Source: an uncultured Christensenellaceae bacterium
Lineage (GTDB): Bacteria > Bacillota > Clostridia > Christensenellales > Borkfalkiaceae
Direction of reading: 5' to 3'
DNA: 64,000 bases
Assembly (NCBI GenBank): GCA_910588645.1
Contig: CAJUOY010000003.1
Span: forward strand, 1 to 64,000
Shown: one piece after another, positions 31,364 to 40,477 of the stretch
Layout of the letters: every line of letters begins with the position of its first letter
Position numbering within the stretch: position 1 is the stretch's first letter
Translations under genes and position numbers: made by a program
Notes under the pieces: generated by a model
Told to the model about the DNA's origin: nothing
The model's input: the letters and a program-made list of their open reading frames with translations, nothing else
The model's database searches: none

Positions 31364-31708
31364 ATGAAAGGTTTGATCGAAGCCATAGAAAAAGAGGGTA
31401 TGAAATCGGAAGTGCCCGTATTCAACGTGGGCGATACCGTTAAGGTCGGCTTTAAGGTTATCGAAGGAACGAAGGAAAGAATTCAGAACTTCGAGGGCGT
31501 TGTTATCGCAAAGAAACACGGCGGCATAAGGGAGACGTTCACCGTACGCAGACTTTCGTTCGGCGTAGGCGTGGAAAGGTCGTTCCCCCTTCACTCCCCT
31601 AAGATCGCGTCGATAACCGTCGTTAAGCGCGGTAAGGTAAGAAGAGCTAAGCTCTACTATCTGCGCGGGCTCACCGGTAAGGCTGCGAAGATTGCCGAAA
31701 TAAAGTAA
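31364..31708 (+). CDS. rplS: 50S ribosomal protein L19
   Basis: A 114-residue L19 with FNVGDTVKVGFKV, RIQNFEGVVIAKKHGG, RETFTVRRLSFGVGVERSF and the end KLYYLRGLTGKAAKI. The start at 31364 is preferred over an ATG six codons earlier (31346) because GGAGG lies ten bases before it. L19 usually follows trmD directly; here rbgA, rnhB, yraN and a PRTase-like gene intervene, and rplS has its own promoter. Confidence 0.96.
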   Translation: MKGLIEAIEKEGMKSEVPVFNVGDTVKVGFKVIEGTKERIQNFEGVVIAKKHGGIRETFTVRRLSFGVGVERSFPLHSPKIASITVVKRGKVRRAKLYYLRGLTGKAAKIAEIK

Positions 31709-31714
31709 AATTAA

Positions 31715-31743
31715 AAAAGCTCTCGCTATGCGCGGGAGCTTTT
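31715..31743 (+). terminator. terminator after rplS
   Basis: A 12-bp stem with one mismatch (31715-31726 with 31732-31743), ending in T-rich sequence. Confidence 0.85.
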
Positions 31744-31793
31744 AATTTAAGAGTAAATTTTTACGCGACTACATTTTATGCAAAGGAAAAATT

Positions 31794-33320
31794 ATGTTAT
31801 CTAAAATTATCAGTTTTGCGTTAAACGGACTTGAAGGCGTTCCCGTTGAAGTCGAGACGGACGTAAACAAGGGAATGGTATCCTACGACCTTGTAGGGCT
31901 TCCCGACACCGCGGTAAAGGAGAGTAAGGAGCGCGTGCGCTCGGCTATAAAAAACAGCGCTATGTATTTCCCCGTAAATAAAATTACGATAAATCTTGCG
32001 CCCGCGGATATAAAGAAGGAAGGCTCTCATTACGACCTTCCCATAGCCGTAAGTATTCTTATCGGCGGCGATCAGTTAAAAGCCAATACGGACGGATTGG
32101 TATTTTTGGGCGAGCTTGCGCTCGACGGATCTCTTCGTCCTGTCGCGGGCATTCTGCCCATACTCATTTCCGCCAAGGCCAAGGGCTATACCCGTTTCAT
32201 CGTGCCCGCGGCCAACGCCAACGAGGCAAGCTACATAGAGGGTACGGAAGTTTACGCGCTTGAAAGTTTGCGCGACGTAATAGATATGCTCTCGGGCGAA
32301 AAAATATTTAATAGAGTTGAGCCCCGTAGTTTCAGCGCGGCGCAGAGCGCCAAGACAAGCAATTACGATATGTCATTTGTCCGCGGTCAAAAAGTCGCAA
32401 AAAGGGCTTTGGAAATTGCCGTTGCGGGCGGTCACAACATCTTGCTTGCCGGTCCTCCGGGAACGGGTAAGACTTTGCTTGCGCGCTGTATACCTACGAT
32501 TATGCCCGATATGACTTTCGACGAGGCGCTCGAAGTTACTAAAATTCATTCGGTTGCTGGCGCACTTTCCGAGGAGGGTATTGTAGCCTTAAGGCCTTTC
32601 AGAACCCCTCATCATACTGCTACGACGGTCTCGCTTTGCGGAGGCGGCAACGTTAAAATTCACCCCGGAGAAATTTCTATGGCGCATAAGGGCGTGTTGT
32701 TTTTGGACGAACTGCCCGAGTATACCCGCCGCACTCTGGAGTCCTTGCGCCAACCGCTCGAAGACAGGGTGATCACGGTTACGCGCGCCGGCGGAGCCGT
32801 CACCTTCCCCGCGGATTTTATGCTTTGCGCAAGTATGAACCCCTGCCCCTGCGGCAACTACGGTTCGGCTTATCTCACTTGTACGTGCACGCCCGCGCAG
32901 GTACATAAATACAGAAGTAAGATTTCGGGCCCGCTGCTTGACAGAATAGATCTTCAAGTAGAAGTTGACGGTATAAAGTATGAGGATCTTGCGGGTAATT
33001 CTACGGAAGAACCCAGTTCGGCTGTCAAGGCCCGCGTAGAAAAGGCAAGGGAGATACAGCGCGAAAGATACGTTGACGAAAATATTTTGGTCAACGCCAA
33101 TATGGGCGAAAAGCAGATCAAAAAGTATTGCCGCCTGTCCGCCGAGTGCGAGGACATTCTGCGCACGGCGTTTGAAACTCTTCATCTATCTGCCCGCGCC
33201 CGTTCAAGGATTATAAAAGTTGCTCGCACCATTGCCGATCTGGCATTTTCCGAAAATATACAGCCCGAACACATTTTGGAAGCGGCTTCGTACAGAAGTT
33301 ACGATTCAAATTCGCTCTGA
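31794..33320 (+). CDS. comM: YifB/ComM-family Mg chelatase-like AAA+ ATPase
   Basis: A 508-residue AAA+ protein related to ComM, a helicase that aids branch migration in natural transformation. An N-terminal Lon-like ChlI domain (about residues 1-175) precedes Walker A GPPGTGKT (about residue 221), Walker B VLFLDELPE and the CPCG zinc-like cysteine cluster in the insert. Its stop overlaps the dprA ATG by one base, coupling two DNA-uptake genes. Confidence 0.94.
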   Translation: MLSKIISFALNGLEGVPVEVETDVNKGMVSYDLVGLPDTAVKESKERVRSAIKNSAMYFPVNKITINLAPADIKKEGSHYDLPIAVSILIGGDQLKANTDGLVFLGELALDGSLRPVAGILPILISAKAKGYTRFIVPAANANEASYIEGTEVYALESLRDVIDMLSGEKIFNRVEPRSFSAAQSAKTSNYDMSFVRGQKVAKRALEIAVAGGHNILLAGPPGTGKTLLARCIPTIMPDMTFDEALEVTKIHSVAGALSEEGIVALRPFRTPHHTATTVSLCGGGNVKIHPGEISMAHKGVLFLDELPEYTRRTLESLRQPLEDRVITVTRAGGAVTFPADFMLCASMNPCPCGNYGSAYLTCTCTPAQVHKYRSKISGPLLDRIDLQVEVDGIKYEDLAGNSTEEPSSAVKARVEKAREIQRERYVDENILVNANMGEKQIKKYCRLSAECEDILRTAFETLHLSARARSRIIKVARTIADLAFSENIQPEHILEAASYRSYDSNSL

Positions 33321-34390
33321 TGAAATATACCCAGGAAGAATTAAATTTAATAACTTTGGCGTCGTTCGAGGAACTGACCTATAAAAACACTGCGCTGTTG
33401 CTTTCCGATTTGCGAGATACCTCGCCCGACTTTTCCAAATATGAAAATATTTTGATTAAAAGTCTCGGCGGCGGCGTATATAATAAATTGAAAGACAGAT
33501 ACAACTCGGAAAAATATCGCGCAAAGTTGATATCGAGACTGGAAGACAAGGGAATCAAGTGCGTCACATACTTTTCGGAAGATTATCCCGTACAGCTTAA
33601 AAACACTCCCTGTCCTCCGCTTGTACTCTTTTGCAAGGGCAATACCGAATTGCTGAAAGACAGACTATTTGCTGTCGTCGGTTCGAGAAGAACTCTTCCA
33701 AATATCGTAAAGGAATGCAAAAAAGTTTCGCGCGAGCTGAGTGAAAAGTTTACTGTAGTGTCCGGTCTTGCCGACGGCGGCGACTCTGCGGCGCTGGAAG
33801 GTGCGTTGGAGCGGGGTAAAGCTATAAGCGTACTTGCGTACGGTTTCGACCACGTATATCCCGCGGTTAACGAAGCTCTTATGAAGAGGGTTGAAAAGAA
33901 CGGTCTGCTAATAACCGAGTACACTCCGCAAGTCGCGCCGACAAAGTACAATTTCCCCGTTCGCAACAGGATAATAGCCGGTCTGTGCGAGGGCGCGCTC
34001 ATTGTTTCGGCAGGGAGCAGGAGCGGCGCGGCCATTACCGCAAAGTATGCCTTGGAATACGACCGCAGGGTATTCGTATTTCCTTACACTATAGGAGTGG
34101 CTTCGGGCGAGGGTTGTAACGAACTCATAAAGGAAGGCGCAACGCTCGTAACGGGCGTTAAAGATATTTACTCGGATTTCGGAATCGAATACGAGGAGCG
34201 CAGACAGGTTGAGCTTTCCCAAGAAGAGGAAAGCGTTTTGAAATTGATATCCGACGCCGGCGAGGCGTTTGCGGCGGACGTTGCGGAAAAGTTGGGCAAA
34301 CTGCCCTTTCAGATAATTCCGCTGTTGTCCGCGCTGGAAATAAAGGGGCGCATAGTGCGCCTCGGCGGCAACAGATACGCCGCACTATAA
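33320..34390 (+). CDS. dprA: DNA processing protein DprA (Smf)
   Basis: A 356-residue single-strand DNA-binding protein that loads RecA during transformation. The Rossmann-like core is clear: FAVVGSRRTLPN, VSGLADGGDSAALEGAL, ISVLAYGFDHVYP, NRIIAGLCEGALIVSAG. A SAM-like N-domain and a C-terminal winged helix (about residues 300-356) flank it. It starts on the comM stop codon and precedes topA, as smf does in Bacillus. Confidence 0.95.
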   Translation: MKYTQEELNLITLASFEELTYKNTALLLSDLRDTSPDFSKYENILIKSLGGGVYNKLKDRYNSEKYRAKLISRLEDKGIKCVTYFSEDYPVQLKNTPCPPLVLFCKGNTELLKDRLFAVVGSRRTLPNIVKECKKVSRELSEKFTVVSGLADGGDSAALEGALERGKAISVLAYGFDHVYPAVNEALMKRVEKNGLLITEYTPQVAPTKYNFPVRNRIIAGLCEGALIVSAGSRSGAAITAKYALEYDRRVFVFPYTIGVASGEGCNELIKEGATLVTGVKDIYSDFGIEYEERRQVELSQEEESVLKLISDAGEAFAADVAEKLGKLPFQIIPLLSALEIKGRIVRLGGNRYAAL

Positions 34391-34409
34391 ACTTATTGAG
34401 AGGTACTTT

Positions 34410-36734
34410 ATGGATCTGATAATTGTGGAATCGCCTTCCAAGGCAAAGACTATTTCCAAATATTTAAAGGGCAAGTATAAAGTCGACGCGTCCGGCGGAC
34501 ACGTGCGCGATCTTCCCGAGCGCACGCTGGGCGTCAAGATAACGGATAACTTCGAGCCCAAGTATGAAATTACCGCTTCCAAAAAAGAGGTTATAAAGAG
34601 GCTGGAAGCCGAAACAAAGAAGTGCGGCAAAGTCTATCTTGCAACCGACCCCGACCGCGAGGGCGAAGCTATAAGTTGGCATTTGCAGACGGTACTCGGG
34701 TTGGATAAGGACAGCGAGAACAGAATAGAATTCAATGAAATTTCTCCCGCCGCCGTTCAGAACGCATTGAAGCATCCCCGCAAAATAAACACAAATCTCG
34801 TCGACGCCCAGCAGGCGCGCAGAGTCTTGGACAGACTCGTGGGATATAAGCTTTCGCCGCTTTTGAATAAACGCATTCAGAACGGCCTTTCCGCGGGCAG
34901 GGTACAGTCTGTCGCCCTTCGTCTAATCGTAGACAGGGAGCGCGAAATATCGGCTTTCAAGCCCGACGGATACTGGGTTCTAAACGCGCACTTACAGGAC
35001 GTGAACGGCAAGTATTCGCCGTTTAAGGCATCATATCAGTTTAAAAAGAGCGGGGAGACAATTCCCGAAGAACTCGCAAACGAAGTAGAGGCAAAGGTCA
35101 GGGCGGGTAAGTTTATTGTAACAAAAGTAAAAAAAGGCGTTACAAAACAGCACGCGCCCGCGCCTTTCACAACCTCTTCTTTGCAACAGGACGCGTCTAA
35201 CAAATTCGGAATGACCTCTCCCGAGACGATGCTCGTTGCACAGCACTTATACGAGGGTATGGACGTCGGCGGCGATCACATAGCGTTGATTACCTATATA
35301 AGAACGGACTCCGTCAGGGTTTCCAAGGAAGCGCAGGACAACGCGCTCGAATTTATAAAAAGTACTTACGGTGAGGAATATGCCCCGGCGAACCCCAATT
35401 TCTACGCTACGAAAAAGGGCGCGCAGGACGCGCACGAGGCCATTCGTCCCATCAATCTTGCCGTAACACCCGCAAGCGTAAAGGGTATACTTGATAAAAA
35501 ACATTACAACATATACAAGCTCGTTTATGACAGATTTATAGCTTCGCAGATGACGGAAGCGAGTTATAACTCGATGCAGATCGAGACGGAAAGCGGCGGC
35601 GTGACCTTTAAAGCAAGCGGTAAATCGCTCTTATTTGCGGGATATACCGCGGCCTATCAGGATGCGGCCAAGGAAAAGGACGACGATGAGGAAGTGGCAA
35701 AATTGCTTCCCCCGCTCGACGAAGGCGACGAACTCAACTTAAACGATTTGGCCAAGGAACAGAAGTTTACAAAGCCCCCCTACCGCTATACGGACGCTTC
35801 GCTTGTAAAGGCTATGGAAGATAAGGGCATAGGCCGTCCTTCGACTTATGCTTCGATTATATCGGTTTTGAACAAGCGCAAGTACGTCAGAAAGGAGGGC
35901 AAGTATATGGCTCCTACCGACGTTGCTTACGCCATAACCGATATGCTTATTAAATACTTTACGGACATTATGGACGTAGGATTTACTGCAAGAATGGAGG
36001 ACGATCTGGACAAAATCGAGGAAGGCGGTTGCGATTGGCACAAGATTATAGCAGACTTTTATCCCGCGTTTTCCGATCAGCTCAAAACAGCTTCTACCGA
36101 CGGAGACGAAGAGACCGATCAGATCTGTGAAAAGTGCGGCAGCGCTATGATAAGGCGCATAGGCAAATACGGCAAGTATCTGGCCTGTTCCAACTATCCC
36201 GCTTGCTCAAATATCATAAGCGAAAGCGAGGCGGAAATCTCGGCTATGCGCTGTCCCAAATGCGGGGCGAATATGGTGGTTAAAAGCGGCAAATTCGGTA
36301 AATTCCTTGCTTGCCCCAATTACCCCGAATGCTCCTCTATATTGCCGATAGATGCGGAGGCTACGGAAGAAAAGTGCAAGGAGTGCGGCGCTTCTATGCT
36401 CATCAAGCACGGCAAGTACGGCAAGTATCTGGAATGCCCCAATTGTAAGGCAAAGCGTCCCGTCGTATCGGGTAAGGGCGGTGAGGAAGGCGAGAAGCTG
36501 GAAGGAAAGTGCCCCGAGTGCGGTAAGCCTATGCGCAGAATGCGCTCCAAGTCGGGCAAGATATATTACGGTTGCACGGGTTATCCCGAGTGCAGATTCT
36601 TAAGCTGGGATATAGCCACGGGCGATAAGTGTCCCGATTGCGGCAAGTATCTGATCAAAAAAGGCAACAAAATAAAGTGTTCTGATAAGAATTGCAGTTA
36701 CTCTTTGGATTTGCCGGACGAAGATGAGAATTAA
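34410..36734 (+). CDS. topA: DNA topoisomerase I
   Basis: A 774-residue type IA topoisomerase that relaxes negative supercoils. The TOPRIM domain opens with IVESPSKAKTI and has DPDREGEAISWHL. The active tyrosine lies in ITYIRTDSVRVS (about residue 297). The C-terminal third carries five zinc-ribbon modules, four with CxxC pairs plus a final smaller one, more than some relatives. The stop lies eleven bases inside trmFO. Confidence 0.97.
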   Translation: MDLIIVESPSKAKTISKYLKGKYKVDASGGHVRDLPERTLGVKITDNFEPKYEITASKKEVIKRLEAETKKCGKVYLATDPDREGEAISWHLQTVLGLDKDSENRIEFNEISPAAVQNALKHPRKINTNLVDAQQARRVLDRLVGYKLSPLLNKRIQNGLSAGRVQSVALRLIVDREREISAFKPDGYWVLNAHLQDVNGKYSPFKASYQFKKSGETIPEELANEVEAKVRAGKFIVTKVKKGVTKQHAPAPFTTSSLQQDASNKFGMTSPETMLVAQHLYEGMDVGGDHIALITYIRTDSVRVSKEAQDNALEFIKSTYGEEYAPANPNFYATKKGAQDAHEAIRPINLAVTPASVKGILDKKHYNIYKLVYDRFIASQMTEASYNSMQIETESGGVTFKASGKSLLFAGYTAAYQDAAKEKDDDEEVAKLLPPLDEGDELNLNDLAKEQKFTKPPYRYTDASLVKAMEDKGIGRPSTYASIISVLNKRKYVRKEGKYMAPTDVAYAITDMLIKYFTDIMDVGFTARMEDDLDKIEEGGCDWHKIIADFYPAFSDQLKTASTDGDEETDQICEKCGSAMIRRIGKYGKYLACSNYPACSNIISESEAEISAMRCPKCGANMVVKSGKFGKFLACPNYPECSSILPIDAEATEEKCKECGASMLIKHGKYGKYLECPNCKAKRPVVSGKGGEEGEKLEGKCPECGKPMRRMRSKSGKIYYGCTGYPECRFLSWDIATGDKCPDCGKYLIKKGNKIKCSDKNCSYSLDLPDEDEN

Positions 36735-38019
36735 AGTTATAGGCGCGGGGCTTGCGGGTGCGGAAGCGGCTTACTATCTTGCGGAGCGCGGGATAGAGGT
36801 AGACCTGTACGACATCAAGCCCGACGAGTTTACTCCCGCACACAGCGATAAAAATTTTTGCGAATTGGTGTGTTCCAATTCTTTAAAGGGCAACGATCCG
36901 TATACCAACGCTTGCGGACTTTTGAAAGAGGAAATGCGCGTCTTGGGTTCGCTCACAATGGAGGCGGCCGCGCATACTGCCGTCCCCGCGGGCGGCGCAC
37001 TTGCCGTCGACAGGGAGAGCTTCGCAAAATACGTAACTGATAAGCTGGCTGCCAATAAGAATATAAATATTATCTGTAAAGAAATACGTGAAGTTCCCGA
37101 CGAATGGAGTATAATTGCGACGGGGCCTTTGACGACCGATGCTCTTTCGGAAAGTATTTCAAACATATGCGGGGGGCAACTTCACTTTTACGACGCTTCG
37201 GCGCCAATAGTTTCAAGGGACAGTCTCGATTTCGACCATTGCTTTTTTGGCGACAGATACGGTAAGGGCGGCGACGACTACGTCAACTGCCCTCTCAACA
37301 AGGATGAATACGACGCGTTTGTAAGAGAGCTTGTTTCGGCGGAAAGAGCTGTCTTGCACGAGTTTGAAAAGCGGGAGATATTCGAGGGCTGTATGCCTGT
37401 CGAAGTTATGGCCGCCCGCGGTGAGCAGAGCCTTCGTTTTGCGAATTTAAAGCCCGTAGGATTAAGGGACAAGGACGGCAACCGCTTTTACGCCGTTCTG
37501 CAACTCAGAAAGGAAAATGCGGAAGGCACTGCGTACAATCTCGTAGGCTGTCAGACCAACCTCAAATGGGGAGAGCAGAAGAGAGTGTTTTCAATGATCC
37601 CCGCCCTGAAAAACGCGGACTTTCTCCGTTACGGGGTTATGCACAGAAACACTTTTATAGATTCGCCCCGATGCTTAAACATTGATTTTTCCTTAAAAGG
37701 CAATGAAAGTTTGTTCTTTGCGGGACAGATTACGGGTGTGGAAGGATACGTCGAGAGTGCGGCAAGCGGACTTTTGGCGGCTATAAATCTATATCAAAAA
37801 TTACAGGGCGGAGATTTGTCCGTTCCCGATAACACTACCGTTTTGGGCGCGTTGTCGGCACATATATCCGCTCCTAACGAAAATTTTCAGCCTATGAACG
37901 CTAACTTCGGCATATTAAAGCCTTTAAATGAAATAGTAAGAGATAAAAAGCGGCGGTATGCTTTGCTTGCCGAACGCGCCATCGAAAATATAAAGGTTTA
38001 CAAGGGAACTTTATTATGA
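36724..38019 (+). CDS. trmFO: methylenetetrahydrofolate-tRNA-(uracil54-C5)-methyltransferase TrmFO
   Basis: A 431-residue FAD and folate enzyme that makes m5U54 in tRNA. The FAD loop IGAGLAGAEAAYYLA starts at residue 5; CELVCSNSLKG, AAHTAVPAGGALAVDR and QITGVEGYVESAASGLLA are typical. It overlaps topA by eleven bases, a tight coupling. In Bacillus the next genes are codV, hslV and hslU; here an unknown gene fills the codV place. Confidence 0.95.
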   Translation: MRIKVIGAGLAGAEAAYYLAERGIEVDLYDIKPDEFTPAHSDKNFCELVCSNSLKGNDPYTNACGLLKEEMRVLGSLTMEAAAHTAVPAGGALAVDRESFAKYVTDKLAANKNINIICKEIREVPDEWSIIATGPLTTDALSESISNICGGQLHFYDASAPIVSRDSLDFDHCFFGDRYGKGGDDYVNCPLNKDEYDAFVRELVSAERAVLHEFEKREIFEGCMPVEVMAARGEQSLRFANLKPVGLRDKDGNRFYAVLQLRKENAEGTAYNLVGCQTNLKWGEQKRVFSMIPALKNADFLRYGVMHRNTFIDSPRCLNIDFSLKGNESLFFAGQITGVEGYVESAASGLLAAINLYQKLQGGDLSVPDNTTVLGALSAHISAPNENFQPMNANFGILKPLNEIVRDKKRRYALLAERAIENIKVYKGTLL

Positions 38020-38079
38020 TTTTAAAGGGACAGCCGATAAGCTTTTTTTTATCGGTCCGGCATCTATTAAATAGTTGCT

Positions 38080-38535
38080 ATGAAATTGCGCGAGCGGCTC
38101 GTTATGGAGCGGGTGGCGGAATTGGAAGAAAAGTTTTCCGATATGCCGCTTGAAACGGCCGAGAAAATTTTGACCGATAGAGGAATGATTAACGAAACAG
38201 GATTTTTTTCGAGGGAAGGCGATATTTTCGGCGGAAAAATAGTTTCGTTTGAAAACGCGGATATTTATATTTTCGGAGCCGGCCGTGAAATTTCAGGCGA
38301 CGGCCACGGGCTTAAAATCAAAGTTTATCCTTTGAAAATAGACGTATATGCCGAAATATATGACGGCGTTGACATAGGTAAAGCCGTTGCGGCCTATAAA
38401 CTCGACGGCGCGCTTTTTAATTTTATCGATAAAAAAGATCTCATAAAAGATTACGAAGCGAACAAGCAATTTGTATATTTAAAGACCGATAAAAAGAATT
38501 TTGTACGCTCCGCTTTCGGTTTTAAAATTAAATAA
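38080..38535 (+). CDS. hypothetical protein between trmFO and hslV, 151 aa
   Basis: A 151-residue soluble protein that I do not recognise. The first 35 residues are helical and charged, and the rest is beta-rich (DIFGGKIVSFENADIYIFGA, then GLKIKVYPLKIDVYAEIYDG). An ATG at 38104 is an alternative start; neither has a clear Shine-Dalgarno sequence. It occupies the place of the XerC-like codV gene of Bacillus but shows no recombinase motif. Codon use resembles its neighbours, so it is likely native. Confidence 0.6.
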   Translation: MKLRERLVMERVAELEEKFSDMPLETAEKILTDRGMINETGFFSREGDIFGGKIVSFENADIYIFGAGREISGDGHGLKIKVYPLKIDVYAEIYDGVDIGKAVAAYKLDGALFNFIDKKDLIKDYEANKQFVYLKTDKKNFVRSAFGFKIK

Positions 38536-38581
38536 GCAGTTTATATATAAATATAAGATCTTAAAAATATTGGTACGGCGA

Positions 38582-38587
38582 TATAAT
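38582..38587 (+). promoter_or_regulatory. -10 box before hslV
   Basis: TATAAT 26 bases before the hslV start. No convincing -35 box is present at 16-18 bp. Confidence 0.5.
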
Positions 38588-38613
38588 CCGCCGTTTCGAC
38601 AAAGGAGTTGGAT

Positions 38614-39150
38614 ATGACTGAATTCCACGCAACGACAATATGCGCCGTAAAGAGAAACGGCAAAACCGCTATTGCGGGCGACGGACAGGTCACTATGGGC
38701 GAGAACGTAATTTTTAAAAATTCCGCCCAGAAAGTGAGGAGAATTTACGGCGGCAAAGTTATACTCGGATTTGCGGGTTCTGTAGCGGACGCGTTTTCGC
38801 TCAGTGAAAAGTTCGAGGGGATGTTGAATAAATTTTCAGGAAATCTTATGCGCTCTGCGGTTGAGCTTGCCGAGCTGTGGCGCTCGGATAAAGCCGTAAG
38901 AAAACTGGAAGCGTTGATGATTGTCGCCGATACCGAAACGCTTTTGATTGTTTCAGGCACGGGCGAGGTAATAGAACCCGACGACGGCATTGCCGCGATA
39001 GGAAGCGGCGGCAATTACGCTTTGGCGGCGGCGCGCGCTCTTTATCAGAACACCGACTTTTCGGCCGAAGAAGTGGCGCGTAAGTCTTTGAAGATCGCAA
39101 GCGAAATATGCGTGTACACCAACGATAATATCAAATGCGAGGTATTGTGA
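38614..39150 (+). CDS. hslV: ATP-dependent protease subunit HslV (ClpQ)
   Basis: A 178-residue proteasome-like peptidase. The N-terminus reads MTEFHATTICAV; by analogy with related enzymes a short propeptide is removed to expose the first Thr of the ATT as nucleophile (T7). GDGQVTMGENVIFKNSAQKVRRI and GSGGNYALAAARAL are typical. The ATG at 38614 is chosen because AAAGGAG lies six bases before it. It forms a complex with HslU, encoded next. Confidence 0.95.
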   Translation: MTEFHATTICAVKRNGKTAIAGDGQVTMGENVIFKNSAQKVRRIYGGKVILGFAGSVADAFSLSEKFEGMLNKFSGNLMRSAVELAELWRSDKAVRKLEALMIVADTETLLIVSGTGEVIEPDDGIAAIGSGGNYALAAARALYQNTDFSAEEVARKSLKIASEICVYTNDNIKCEVL

Positions 39151-39152
39151 TC

Positions 39153-40463
39153 ATGAATTTAACACCCAAACAGATCGTACACGAGTTAAACAAATATATC
39201 ATCGGACAGGAAGAGGCTAAAAAGGCCGTTGCCATAGCGCTGCGCAACCGTTACAGAAGGAGTATGCTTTCGCCCTCGCTTCAGGATGAAATTACCCCTA
39301 AGAATATTATTATGAAAGGCCCTACCGGCGTGGGCAAGACCGAGATCGCAAGGCGACTTGCAAAGCTGGTTAAAGCGCCCTTTATCAAGGTGGAGGCGAC
39401 GAAGTATACCGAGGTCGGTTACGTCGGCAGGGACGTGGAATCTATGGTCAGGGATCTTGCCGAGTGCGCCATACGCCTTGTCAAAGAGGAAAAGACGCAG
39501 GAGGTAAGCTATAAGGCCACCGCCGTTGCGGAAAGGCGTATAGCCAAAATTCTTGCGGAGATGAAAAAGGACGAGCGCGGCGAGACTGCAAAGGCCGTGT
39601 TCGAAGATAAGCTGGTCGAGGAAATTCACGAGGGTAAATACGACAATACCGTTATAGAGATCGAAGTCAACGATATGCCCAAGCCTTTGGAACTGTCGCC
39701 GGGCAGCGGCGCGGCTATAGATCTTGGCTCGATCTTCGGCGGAATGGGCATCAATAAAAAGAAGAAGCGCAAGATCTCCGTACGCGAGGCAAAGAACCTG
39801 ATCGTCGCGGAGGAAGCCGATAAACTTATAGACAACGACGCCGTAAACGCAGAGGCAATGCGCCGCGCGGAAAACGACGGAATTATTTTTATAGACGAAA
39901 TAGATAAAATAGCTGGCAAAGGAAATCAGGGCGCGGACGTCTCGCGCGAAGGCGTTCAACGCGATATATTGCCCATTGTAGAGGGCTGTACGGTAATGAC
40001 TAAGTACGGTCCTGTCAAGACCGATTATATTCTTTTTATTGCGGCGGGCGCGTTCCATGTAAGCAAGGTTGAAGATCTTATTCCCGAATTGCAGGGCAGG
40101 TTCCCCATTCAGGTTGAGTTGAAGAGCCTTACGAAAGAGGATTTTATTAATATCCTCACCCAGCCTCAAAACGCCATAACGACGCAGTATTCCGCTCTGT
40201 TGGCGGTTGATAATATCGACCTGCATTTTACAGAGGACGCGATAGAAAAGATAGCGGAAATTTCCGCTGATATAAACGATACCTCCGAGGATATAGGCGC
40301 GAGACGTCTGCATACCGTTATGGAAAGATTGTTGGAGGATATCTCATTCAATGCGGGCGGCAACGATTATCCCGTAGTCCCCGTCAACATTAACAGCAAG
40401 TACGTAGAGGAACATCTAGAAAACATTACAAGAAACCGCGATCTCAAAAAATACGTGCTTTAA
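39153..40463 (+). CDS. hslU: ATP-dependent protease ATPase subunit HslU (ClpY)
   Basis: A 436-residue AAA+ unfoldase that feeds HslV. It starts MNLTPKQIVHELNKYIIGQE, has Walker A GPTGVGKTE, an inserted I-domain (about residues 105-235), Walker B IIFIDEIDKIA and a C-terminal end suited to dock into HslV. The start at 39153, two bases after the hslV stop, matches the family N-terminus better than an upstream in-frame start. Confidence 0.96.
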   Translation: MNLTPKQIVHELNKYIIGQEEAKKAVAIALRNRYRRSMLSPSLQDEITPKNIIMKGPTGVGKTEIARRLAKLVKAPFIKVEATKYTEVGYVGRDVESMVRDLAECAIRLVKEEKTQEVSYKATAVAERRIAKILAEMKKDERGETAKAVFEDKLVEEIHEGKYDNTVIEIEVNDMPKPLELSPGSGAAIDLGSIFGGMGINKKKKRKISVREAKNLIVAEEADKLIDNDAVNAEAMRRAENDGIIFIDEIDKIAGKGNQGADVSREGVQRDILPIVEGCTVMTKYGPVKTDYILFIAAGAFHVSKVEDLIPELQGRFPIQVELKSLTKEDFINILTQPQNAITTQYSALLAVDNIDLHFTEDAIEKIAEISADINDTSEDIGARRLHTVMERLLEDISFNAGGNDYPVVPVNINSKYVEEHLENITRNRDLKKYVL

Positions 40464-40477
40464 TTCGGTGAACGACT

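Noticed and set aside
38034..38055. Hairpin between trmFO and the unknown 151-residue gene (CCGATAA with TTATCGG)
   Set aside because: The T-run is inside the loop rather than after the stem, so it does not look like an intrinsic terminator.
39186..40313. Minus-strand open frame of 375 codons opposite hslU
   Set aside because: It is antisense to a clear HslU gene, with cysteine- and tyrosine-rich low-likelihood protein sequence and no start signals.
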